The translations under genes were made by a program, and so were the position numbers. A model generated the notes under the pieces. That model did no database searches and was not told the DNA's origin. It was given only the letters and a program-made list of their open reading frames with translations. 20,714 nt of DNA from CAZCBD01 sp964496755 (GTDB lineage: Bacteria; Bacteroidota; Ignavibacteria; Ignavibacteriales; Melioribacteraceae), in assembly GCA_964496755.1 (NCBI GenBank), contig CAZCBD010000028.1, forward strand, positions 1-20,714, given 5' to 3'. Shown one piece after another: positions 1 to 6,350 of the stretch (position 1 is the stretch's first letter; the number at the start of each line of letters is the position of its first letter).

Positions 1-52
1 CGTTTATTTCTACCGGTACAATTCTTCCGGCTGCATTTTTTACTGTTTTCAT
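1..52 (-). CDS. citF: Citrate lyase alpha subunit, N-terminal fragment
   Basis: Only the first 17 codons are present, read on the minus strand from the ATG at 52; the gene runs out of the window. The translated start is MKTVKNAAGRIVPVEIN. The NAAGRxVPxEI stretch resembles the conserved opening of citrate lyase alpha chains (NAVGREIPxxI), the subunit that transfers CoA or ACP to citrate. The call rests on this short match and on position: it starts 59 bases after the CitD-CitE fusion, in the same direction, as expected for a citrate lyase operon. The ribosome binding site is weak (AATAAGAG a few bases upstream). Confidence 0.62.
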   Translation of the reverse strand, partial: MKTVKNAAGRIVPVEIN

Positions 53-111
53 TTTAAACTCTTATTGTAATTCAATATTTATTTCAAGATTAAAAATTAT
101 AAAATTCAAAA

Positions 112-1347
112 TTATGAACTGGAATTAATTTCTTTTCTCCAATTTTTCGAAATTAAATTATTCATTAAAGCTAAATCGATAGTATGTAAAGCTCTTTTAA
201 CTACAGGAGCATCAATCATTTTACTGCCAAGAGAAACCACGCCTAATCCTTTGGCTTTGGCATCTTCGAAGGCTATAACAATTTTCTTCGCCTTTTCAAT
301 TTCTGTTTCCGTAGGTGCAAAAGCTTTGTGTACAATTTGTATTTGTCTGGGATGAATACATCCTTTTCCTTCGAAACCAAGTGATTTTGCTTCAATTACG
401 CTTAAACGAAGTCCTTCCATGTCGTTAACGTCGGAAAATACAGTGTCGATGGCCTGTATTCCGGCTGCCTTTGCAGAATTAATAAGCATTTGTCTGGCAA
501 ATAAGCTTTCAAGTCCTTCATTTGTTCTTTGCACTCCCAAATCGGCTGTATAGTCTTCAAGTCCAATTGCCAGCGCAACATTGTTTTTTGATGCTGAAGC
601 TATTTCAAAAGCTTTTAGAATACCCAAAGCACTTTCAATTATCGGCATAAAATAGATTTCGTTTTTTACCCGACTTTCTTTTTTTATTTCTGCAATCTTT
701 TTTTCAACCTGCTGAATTTGTTCGGCAGATTCGCATTTAGGTATTAAAATAACATGCACATTATGCGGAACAATAAATTCTAAATCATCTAATCCTTTTG
801 GCAATTGGTTAATTCGTACCATTCGCTCGGCACCGTAAAAATCAATAGTTCGTAAAGCATTTCTGACCAGAAGTTGTGCGGCATCTTTTTCGGTATGCGA
901 AACGGAATCTTCCAGATCTAAAATAATACCATCGGGATTATGTAGGCCGGCATTAGGATAAAATTTTGGTTCGTTGCCGGGTAAGTATAATCTGCTTCTT
1001 CGCATCTTATTTTTCGATGTGGAATATTTGTTTTTTTTGTTGAAAGGTAAAAGATACTCTTTTTTTATATCGGGGAGCAATCTTTTAACGGCCAATTCAA
1101 ATCGAGCGGCAATTGTCATTGGCAAAGCGCCTGCATCTTCGAATAAAATGTTAGCATTTGTGATTCCGAAAAAATTGCACATTTCCAAGATTTCATTTTT
1201 AATTGTATTGCCATACATTGAGTCAACTTTACTTTTAATATCGATTTTTATACCGCCGTCTTTGTTTAATTCAAGTTCAAAGTAACAATCGGAGCGTACT
1301 TTAGGGCCTCTTTTTCCGGCGGTTGATTTTTTTATTTTAGCATTCAT
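112..1347 (-). CDS. citE: Citrate lyase beta subunit with fused acyl-carrier (CitD-like) domain
   Basis: The 411-residue protein has two parts. Residues about 1-95 resemble the citrate lyase acyl carrier protein CitD: an SD pair (Ser19-Asp20) at the site that normally carries the phosphoribosyl-dephospho-CoA arm, followed by a FEDAGALPMTIAARFELAV stretch like the CitD C-terminus. Residues about 116-395 are an HpcH/HpaI aldolase or CitE-type TIM barrel: RSRLYLPGNEP, DGIILDLEDSV (acidic metal-site residues), an IGLEDYTADLG stretch and GKGCIHPRQI. CitE cleaves citryl-ACP to oxaloacetate and acetyl-ACP. Free CitE is usually about 290-300 residues, so the extra length is explained by the fusion. 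It lies 70 bases after the aconitase gene and just before citF. Whether the fused carrier is really modified cannot be seen; citC, citX and citG are not in the window. Confidence 0.85.
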   Translation of the reverse strand: MNAKIKKSTAGKRGPKVRSDCYFELELNKDGGIKIDIKSKVDSMYGNTIKNEILEMCNFFGITNANILFEDAGALPMTIAARFELAVKRLLPDIKKEYLLPFNKKNKYSTSKNKMRRSRLYLPGNEPKFYPNAGLHNPDGIILDLEDSVSHTEKDAAQLLVRNALRTIDFYGAERMVRINQLPKGLDDLEFIVPHNVHVILIPKCESAEQIQQVEKKIAEIKKESRVKNEIYFMPIIESALGILKAFEIASASKNNVALAIGLEDYTADLGVQRTNEGLESLFARQMLINSAKAAGIQAIDTVFSDVNDMEGLRLSVIEAKSLGFEGKGCIHPRQIQIVHKAFAPTETEIEKAKKIVIAFEDAKAKGLGVVSLGSKMIDAPVVKRALHTIDLALMNNLISKNWRKEINSSS

Positions 1348-1362
1348 TTAAAAATCCGTTAG

Positions 1363-1413
1363 TCTCGTTCATAAAATAATCTTGTTTATAAAACAATCTC
1401 GTTCATAAAAATT
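1363..1413 (-). repeat. Three tandem 17-bp repeats between aconitase and citE genes
   Basis: Three head-to-tail units of 17 bp lie at 1363-1379, 1380-1396 and 1397-1413. On the plus strand they read TCTCGTTCATAAAATAA, TCTTGTTTATAAAACAA and TCTCGTTCATAAAAATT. Units 1 and 3 share the same first 14 bases. They fill most of the 70-base spacer and would lie in the mRNA leader just upstream of citE. Function is unknown; a slipped-strand duplication or a repeated protein or RNA binding site are both possible. Confidence 0.75.
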
Positions 1414-1417
1414 GTGT

Positions 1418-3385
1418 TTAAAGATTTTTTTTCACCCAATTTTCTAAACCACCATCAACAATTAATTCTTGAGCGGCTACACCAAGTGGATTCATTTTGT
1501 ATTCTTTTGAATCAAAAGTAACGGTAGAGGATTTAAAATCAATCTTTGCTTTCTTATTTGTGTAAACCGTTAGTTTGTTTGTTCCTAATTTATTTTTTAA
1601 GTCATCAACCAATTCGGGAATCGAAATACACAAAAATCCATTATTAATTGCGTTACGTAAATAGGTTTGGCTAAAGGAACCGGCAATAACCAAACTAATA
1701 CCACGATATTTCAAAGCGGTAGCGGCTTGTTCTCTTGAGCTTCCGGTGCCGAAAGTATAGCCGCCAACAAGAATATCACCTTTTTTCACATTTTTTGAAA
1801 AGTCGGGATCGTAATTTTCCATGGCAACGCGTGCTTGATCTTCAGGTTTAAAATCATCAACATAAGTATATTTACCCGGATAAATACCATCGGTATTCAT
1901 ATTGTTTTGGTGGCAAAAAACAATGTCGCCTTCAATTACTTCGGGAAATCCGGAAATAATTTTTACCATTGGGTTTTTTGTAATTTCTTTTTTATTTTCT
2001 TTCAGATTTTCTTCGAGATTGAAATATTCAAGTTCAAAAGGTGAATCAATAAAACCTTTGATGGCCGAGGCTGCAACAGTAGCAGGTGAGCCAAGATAAG
2101 CTTCGGCTTCTTTTGAGCCCATTCGTCCTTTAAAATTTCTATTGGTAGCTGAAATAGCAACTTCACCATCCTGTAGTAATCCTTCACCTAATCCAATGCA
2201 AGGTCCGCAGCTTGCGGGCAAAAATTTTGCGCCGGCATTTTTGAATATTTCCCAATAACCCAGATTTTCAGCATCTTTTTGAATTTCATTTGATGCAGCA
2301 GCTACATATAAATCTACACCTTCGGCCACTTTTTTATTTTTCAAAACAGCAGCAGCTTCGGCAAAATCTTCCAATCGGCCGTTTGTGCAAGAGAGTAAAT
2401 ATGCTTTGTTAATTTTTATTTTTTTCTTTTTGATTTCGGAAATAGGCATTGCGATTTTCAATGTATGCGGGCCGGAAATGTAAGGTTCAACGGAATCTAA
2501 ATTTAAAGTTATTTCTTTGGCATAAAATGCGTCATTGTCGGGTTGCAAATTCGGAAGTTCATTAATTAATTCATTTAATTTTTCTTCAGTCATTCTCGGA
2601 TTTTTGCCATCTATTTCAGAGTTCACGTTTTGAGGAGGTCTATTTTTAATTTTACTAATTCTGTTTTTAATCCATTCTATTGTAACATCATCAATAGGGA
2701 ATACACCTGCTAATGCACCCCATTCGGTTGTCATATTCGCAATAGATAATCTTTGATCAATAGATAATTCTTTTACACCTTCGCCGGAAAATTCCAAAAC
2801 ATGATTTAAAACCTCATCATTATTAAAATGTCCGCAAAGAGCCATAATTAAGTCTTTTCCCGTAACACCGTTTCTAAGTTTCCCTTTTAGAATAATTTTG
2901 GAGACGGTTGGAATTTGCCACCATGTTCTGCCGGTAGCCCAAATTGCAGCTGCATCTGTTCGAACAATTGGAGTGCCGAGTGCCCCGATACCACCGTAAG
3001 TATTTGAGTGACTATCGGAAGCCACAACCATAGTTCCGGGCCAAGCATAACCTTCTTCAATCATGATTTGATGCCCGATTCCTCTTCCGGCAGGATAAAA
3101 GTCATTTCCCATTTTTTTAGAAAATTCTTCGATTGTTTTATATTTATTTAAGTTTTTTTCCGATTTATTTTGGACATCATGATCTAAAGCAAAAACAATT
3201 TGGCGTGGATTATTAAACTTTGTGGCGCCGATACTTTTAAATTTTGGAATTACTGCACCGGTGTTATCGTGCGTCATTACAAAAGCAGGTCTTATAGAAA
3301 TAAAATCACCGCTGTGAACTTTTTGATTGGGCTCCAGATCAACGGCAAATTTTTGTGCAATTTTTTCTATTAAATTCTGAGGCAT
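1418..3385 (-). CDS. Aconitase / homoaconitase family hydratase, single chain (Lys4-like layout)
   Basis: A 655-residue protein of the aconitase superfamily. Residues about 1-440 form the [4Fe-4S] catalytic part (HxxxxxHDNTGAV-type start, SDSHSNTYGGIGALG at about 123-137, cluster cysteines Cys333 in SCTNGRLED and Cys393/Cys396 in SCGPCIGLGEG). Residues about 474-655 form the swivel domain with FGTGSSREQAATAL. LeuC/LeuD enzymes split these parts into two chains. The fused order, the TEWGALAG stretch and the GSFSQTYLRNAINNG stretch recall fungal homoaconitase Lys4. Reaction: isomerisation of citrate (or homocitrate) to the iso form through the cis-aconitate-type intermediate, in the cytoplasm. 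Neighbouring citrate lyase genes favour citrate as substrate; this is inference. A clear GTAGGAG ribosome binding site precedes the ATG. Confidence 0.85.
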   Translation of the reverse strand: MPQNLIEKIAQKFAVDLEPNQKVHSGDFISIRPAFVMTHDNTGAVIPKFKSIGATKFNNPRQIVFALDHDVQNKSEKNLNKYKTIEEFSKKMGNDFYPAGRGIGHQIMIEEGYAWPGTMVVASDSHSNTYGGIGALGTPIVRTDAAAIWATGRTWWQIPTVSKIILKGKLRNGVTGKDLIMALCGHFNNDEVLNHVLEFSGEGVKELSIDQRLSIANMTTEWGALAGVFPIDDVTIEWIKNRISKIKNRPPQNVNSEIDGKNPRMTEEKLNELINELPNLQPDNDAFYAKEITLNLDSVEPYISGPHTLKIAMPISEIKKKKIKINKAYLLSCTNGRLEDFAEAAAVLKNKKVAEGVDLYVAAASNEIQKDAENLGYWEIFKNAGAKFLPASCGPCIGLGEGLLQDGEVAISATNRNFKGRMGSKEAEAYLGSPATVAASAIKGFIDSPFELEYFNLEENLKENKKEITKNPMVKIISGFPEVIEGDIVFCHQNNMNTDGIYPGKYTYVDDFKPEDQARVAMENYDPDFSKNVKKGDILVGGYTFGTGSSREQAATALKYRGISLVIAGSFSQTYLRNAINNGFLCISIPELVDDLKNKLGTNKLTVYTNKKAKIDFKSSTVTFDSKEYKMNPLGVAAQELIVDGGLENWVKKNL

Positions 3386-3442
3386 TTTAGCTCCTACTTA
3401 AAACGTTAAATATTTTAATGATTAGTTATTTTAAACGTAAAA

Positions 3443-3976
3443 TTAAGCTTTAAAAGGTTCAAAAGAAACAAAGTCGGCATGATGAACAATAATCGATTCA
3501 ACGGATCTTTTGCCTAAATCACCTTCTTTGGAATGTGTTCCTATAATATGCTGAATATTAGCAGAAAGTCCGAAACGAGCTGCTATTCCAAGTCCGCTAA
3601 AAGGATGTCGTACTAATTTACCATAATCGCTTGTCATTAGTTCGCCGTCTTCTATTTTATATTCCAACAATTTGCCAACGTCAATTAGAATGGCACCGGC
3701 TATTAATTCATCCATGTTAATTTTAATTGCGTCGCCGAAATTTTCTTTCATTCGTTTGGCCATGTCAACGGCTAAATGAACGCAAGTACGTTTGTGATTC
3801 ATGAATGTAACATTGCAATTTGCAATTAATAGTGAAAAAGGGATTTCTTCTAAATCTTCCGGTTCTAAAACACTATTTTCTAATGCATATACCCAGCAGT
3901 CGGTTACTTTTTCTTTTAATTCTTCGTTTTTAATCCATTCAATTTCAGGCCAAATTTTTTTTACTTTTTCTTTCAT
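3443..3976 (-). CDS. HD-fold protein of unknown function lacking the HD histidine
   Basis: This small cytoplasmic protein (177 residues from the ATG at 3976) resembles HD/HDIG-domain phosphohydrolases. It has a helix ending in RTCVHLAVDMAKRM, then AGAILIDVGKLLEY where the family normally has LLHDxGKLLE, then VRHPFSGLGIAARFGL, and a late HHADF motif. The Asp is kept but the preceding His is Ile (codon ATT, two changes from a His codon), so a metal site, if any, is altered. A TTG at 3988 gives a four-residue longer version; the ATG is preferred because the extra residues add nothing recognisable and neither start has a strong ribosome site. It sits between the isocitrate dehydrogenase and aconitase genes in the same direction, suggesting a link to citrate metabolism, but no role is known from sequence. 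Confidence 0.7.
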   Translation of the reverse strand: MKEKVKKIWPEIEWIKNEELKEKVTDCWVYALENSVLEPEDLEEIPFSLLIANCNVTFMNHKRTCVHLAVDMAKRMKENFGDAIKINMDELIAGAILIDVGKLLEYKIEDGELMTSDYGKLVRHPFSGLGIAARFGLSANIQHIIGTHSKEGDLGKRSVESIIVHHADFVSFEPFKA

Positions 3977-4014
3977 TTTTAAGTCCAATTCTTTTTTTAA
4001 AATTTAAATGCTTT

Positions 4015-4052
4015 TCTGAAATTCTTTTTGTTATCTGAAATTCTTTTTGTTA
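4015..4052 (-). repeat. Perfect 19-bp tandem duplication upstream of the HD-protein gene
   Basis: The 19-bp unit TCTGAAATTCTTTTTGTTA (plus-strand reading) occurs twice with no mismatch, at 4015-4033 and 4034-4052. It lies 39-76 bases upstream of the preferred HD-protein start and between that start and the hairpin at 4071-4095, so it would form part of the leader of the second gene in the cluster. Function is unknown. Confidence 0.85.
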
Positions 4053-4070
4053 CAAACTCGTATTGAGAAA

Positions 4071-4095
4071 ATAGTCGGGCAAAAAACCCGACTAT
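4071..4095 (-). terminator. Hairpin after the isocitrate dehydrogenase gene, possible terminator or attenuator
   Basis: A perfect inverted repeat with 9-bp arms (ATAGTCGGG / CCCGACTAT) and a 7-base loop begins six bases past the dehydrogenase stop codon. On the transcribed minus strand the 3' arm is followed by a short T run (TTTCTC), so it could terminate weakly, stabilise the upstream mRNA end, or partly uncouple the first gene from the four downstream genes. The U tract is short for a strong intrinsic terminator. Confidence 0.6.
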
Positions 4096-4101
4096 TTATA
4101 A

Positions 4102-5292
4102 TTATTTTAATTTATCAATAATAGCATCTGCCATTTGTTTTGTAGAGGCAGCGCCGTTTTTAATAACATCAGGGCGTCCGGACATTTTTAACATATCGTA
4201 AGTTTTAGTTTTTCCTTCTTTAATAACTTCGGAAACAGCTTTTCTAATTTTAGCGGCTATTTCATTTTCTTCAATATAATCAAGCATCATGCAGGCAGAT
4301 TCAATCATTGCAATCGGGTTAACAATAGAAACGTCATAATCGGCATATTTTGGAGCCGATCCATGAGTAGGTTCAAAGATTGCAACTCCGTTTGCGCTCA
4401 TTTGTGCAGAACATGCAAAACCCAAACCGCCAATTAATCCGGCAAAACCGTCACTAATTATATCACCAAACATATTTCCTGCAACTAAAACACCATAATT
4501 CTCAGGGTTTTTTGTAAGCCACATCATTTGTGCATCAATGTTGGTGTTCCAAAGTTCAATTTCAGGAAAATCTGATTTTTGAATTTGTTGAGCCATTTTA
4601 TACATCATTCCGGAAGTTTCGCGAATCACATTTGGTTTTTCGCAAAGTGTAACGGATTTATAGTTATATTTTTTAGCGTATTCAAAAGCGGCGCGTAAAA
4701 TTCTTTCTGTGGCTTTTTTTGTGAAAATTCTTGTTGAAATTGATAATTCTTCACGAGGTACATTTCCGAAATTTTTAAGAAATTTGGGATGAGTTGATAA
4801 TCCATCGTAAACCTTATCATTTGGATTAGACCATTCAACACCGCCGTATAAGCCTTCTGTATTCTGACGGAATATTACAGCGTCAACTTTCGGTTCTTCA
4901 ATATTGTTATCTTTTCCACGACGAATAAAATTAAGCGGATTACCTTCATAGCTTCGGCAGGGGCGGATACAAACATCCAAATTAAAGTGCTGACGCAAAC
5001 CAACTATGGGGCTAAAATAAACAAAACCTTTATCACGCAATTCCGGAGCCAATTCTTGGGCAGCTTCTTCTTTGGGTTTCGATGTAATTGCACCGAATAA
5101 TGCAATTTTGTGTTCTTCTATTAAATTGATAGTTCTTTCCGGTAGTGCATTGCCTTCTTTACACCAAAATTCCCAACCAATATCGCCATGAATATATTCG
5201 GCTTCAAATCCTGCGGCAGTTAAGACTCTTTTGGTTTCTTCCAATACGGTTTTCCCGATTCCATCACCGGGAAGAGAAACTATTTTCCTCAT
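4102..5292 (-). CDS. Isocitrate dehydrogenase type decarboxylating dehydrogenase, probably NADP-dependent
   Basis: A 396-residue member of the isocitrate/isopropylmalate dehydrogenase family, which oxidises a 2-hydroxy acid and decarboxylates the product. Visible landmarks: LPGDGIG at the start, SPIVGLRQHFNLDVCIRPCR (Ser94, Arg100 and the RPxR run that bind substrate carboxylates), NTEGLYGGVEW, Lys219 in EKPN, Asp253 in NIDA, and GDIISD (Asp277, Asp281). The cofactor loop reads HGSAPKYA (Lys315-Tyr316), the Lys-Tyr pair of NADP-type isocitrate dehydrogenases rather than the NAD-type loop. The usual SxNxxLR substrate motif reads SPIVGLR, so Asn is replaced by Ile. Aconitase and citrate lyase neighbours support isocitrate; homoisocitrate cannot be excluded. 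It is the first gene of the minus-strand cluster, with GAGGT about six bases before the ATG. Confidence 0.82.
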   Translation of the reverse strand: MRKIVSLPGDGIGKTVLEETKRVLTAAGFEAEYIHGDIGWEFWCKEGNALPERTINLIEEHKIALFGAITSKPKEEAAQELAPELRDKGFVYFSPIVGLRQHFNLDVCIRPCRSYEGNPLNFIRRGKDNNIEEPKVDAVIFRQNTEGLYGGVEWSNPNDKVYDGLSTHPKFLKNFGNVPREELSISTRIFTKKATERILRAAFEYAKKYNYKSVTLCEKPNVIRETSGMMYKMAQQIQKSDFPEIELWNTNIDAQMMWLTKNPENYGVLVAGNMFGDIISDGFAGLIGGLGFACSAQMSANGVAIFEPTHGSAPKYADYDVSIVNPIAMIESACMMLDYIEENEIAAKIRKAVSEVIKEGKTKTYDMLKMSGRPDVIKNGAASTKQMADAIIDKLK

Positions 5293-5579
5293 TTAAATAC
5301 CTCGTAGTTTTTTTAGTTATTAGTTAATCATTTATACTAAATTAGGTAGTATAAACTAATAAAACAAGCATTTTTGATGCTTTGTGCAAAAGAAATGTAA
5401 TTTTTTTATGCATAAAAGTTAAATAATTAAGTTTAGTTATTTAGCTTTTCGAAAAAAAAATCTAACTTTTAAAATGATTTTTAGTAAATTACCTCAAATT
5501 GTTATGATATTTTTAAATAAGTCTTAAATAAGTAAAAAAAATTATAATGTGAAAGTAGTTAAAAAAAATAAAGAAAAAT
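5293..5579. other. Divergent non-coding spacer, 287 bases
   Basis: This AT-rich region separates the minus-strand citrate cluster from the plus-strand TIGR02757 gene and should hold both promoters. It contains an inverted repeat at 5331-5355 and a smaller hairpin with 6-bp arms (AAGCAT / ATGCTT, loop TTTTG) at 5366-5382. I found no TAnnTTTG promoter box on either strand and no credible small gene. Confidence 0.6.
5331..5355. promoter_or_regulatory. Inverted repeat upstream of the citrate cluster, candidate operator
   Basis: Perfect 9-bp arms TTTATACTA (5331-5339) and TAGTATAAA (5347-5355) flank a 7-base AATTAGG centre. It lies 39-63 bases upstream of the isocitrate dehydrogenase start. The size and spacing suit a dimeric regulator or a leader hairpin. 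AT-rich background raises the chance of coincidence, but a 9-bp perfect arm pair is above what I see in most of the spacer. Confidence 0.45.
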
Positions 5580-6350
5580 ATGAATTTGAAATCCAAATTA
5601 AATTACCATTACAAAAAATTCGACAAATCGCAAATTACTCCCGATCCGTTAGAATTTCCTCACAAGTTTAAGAATTATTTTGACATTGAAATTTCCGCTT
5701 TCATTTCATCAATTTTTGCTTATGGGAATGTGAATCAGATATTAAAAATTCTAAAGATTATTCATCAAAAAATAGAAATGCAACCTTATGATTTTGTGAT
5801 AAATTTTAGTTCGAAGGAAGAAAAGATATTTGATGGAATTAAATATAGATTTTATAGCGATGATGATGTAAAAAAACTTTTCCGTTTAATGAAAATTATA
5901 TATTCAAATTATGGTTCAATAAAAAAATTTTTTCTACTTTACTATTTTGCAGATGATATTAATTTAAAAAATTCAATAATTTTTTTTTCGGAAAATCTAA
6001 ATAAAATATTGGAAAGGGAGTCTTGTCATTCAGTAGGAAGCAAATTTATGTTTCCCAATCCGAAACAGGGAAGTGCTTGCAAAAGATTGAATTTATTTTT
6101 AAGGTGGATGGTTAGAAGGGATGAATTGGATTTAGGGCTTTGGAATGAGATTTCAGCTTCGCAACTTTTAATTCCGGTTGATACTCATATTGCAACGGTT
6201 TGTAAAAAATTAAATTTAACAAAAAGAAAAATTGCCGACTGGAAAATGGCAGAAGAAATAACCGAAAATCTAAAACAATTTTCGCCTACGGATCCTGTTA
6301 AATATGATTTTGCAATTTGTCATTTGGGAATGAGGAAATTAAAGTTTTAA
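5580..6350 (+). CDS. TIGR02757 family protein
   Basis: A 256-residue basic cytoplasmic protein matching the TIGR02757 family as I remember it from Bacteroidota, Chlorobi and spirochaetes. Signs include the start with TPDPLEFPHKF, the ISAFISSIFAYGNVNQI segment (residues about 38-54), and the C-terminal half with LNLFLRWMVRRDELDLGLW followed by LLIPVDTHIATVCKKLNL and the final FSPTDPVKYDFAICHLGM. The PVDTH motif and helix pattern recall HhH-GPD DNA glycosylases, so a role in nucleic acid metabolism is possible but unproven. The start is the ATG at 5580 after an A-rich stretch without a strong ribosome site. Its stop codon overlaps that of the convergent nuclease-like gene. Confidence 0.75.
   Translation: MNLKSKLNYHYKKFDKSQITPDPLEFPHKFKNYFDIEISAFISSIFAYGNVNQILKILKIIHQKIEMQPYDFVINFSSKEEKIFDGIKYRFYSDDDVKKLFRLMKIIYSNYGSIKKFFLLYYFADDINLKNSIIFFSENLNKILERESCHSVGSKFMFPNPKQGSACKRLNLFLRWMVRRDELDLGLWNEISASQLLIPVDTHIATVCKKLNLTKRKIADWKMAEEITENLKQFSPTDPVKYDFAICHLGMRKLKF

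Noticed and set aside
974..1285. Open frame on the plus strand opposite the citrate lyase gene
   Set aside because: It is fully antisense to a recognisable enzyme, has a low-complexity hydrophobic translation and no ribosome site; several similar antisense frames elsewhere were dropped for the same reason.
1337..1372. 11-codon reading frame (minus strand, ATG at 1372) overlapping the citE start
   Set aside because: No ribosome site, formed from one of the tandem repeats, and no run of codons typical of an attenuator; more likely chance.
1363..1413. Tandem repeats here and at 4015-4052 as a CRISPR array
   Set aside because: Units are contiguous with no spacers and only two or three copies.
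1418..5292. Leucine biosynthesis (leuCD and leuB)
   Set aside because: The hydratase is one fused chain, the dehydrogenase carries isocitrate-type substrate and NADP residues, and no leuA-like gene is present; citrate lyase genes follow instead.
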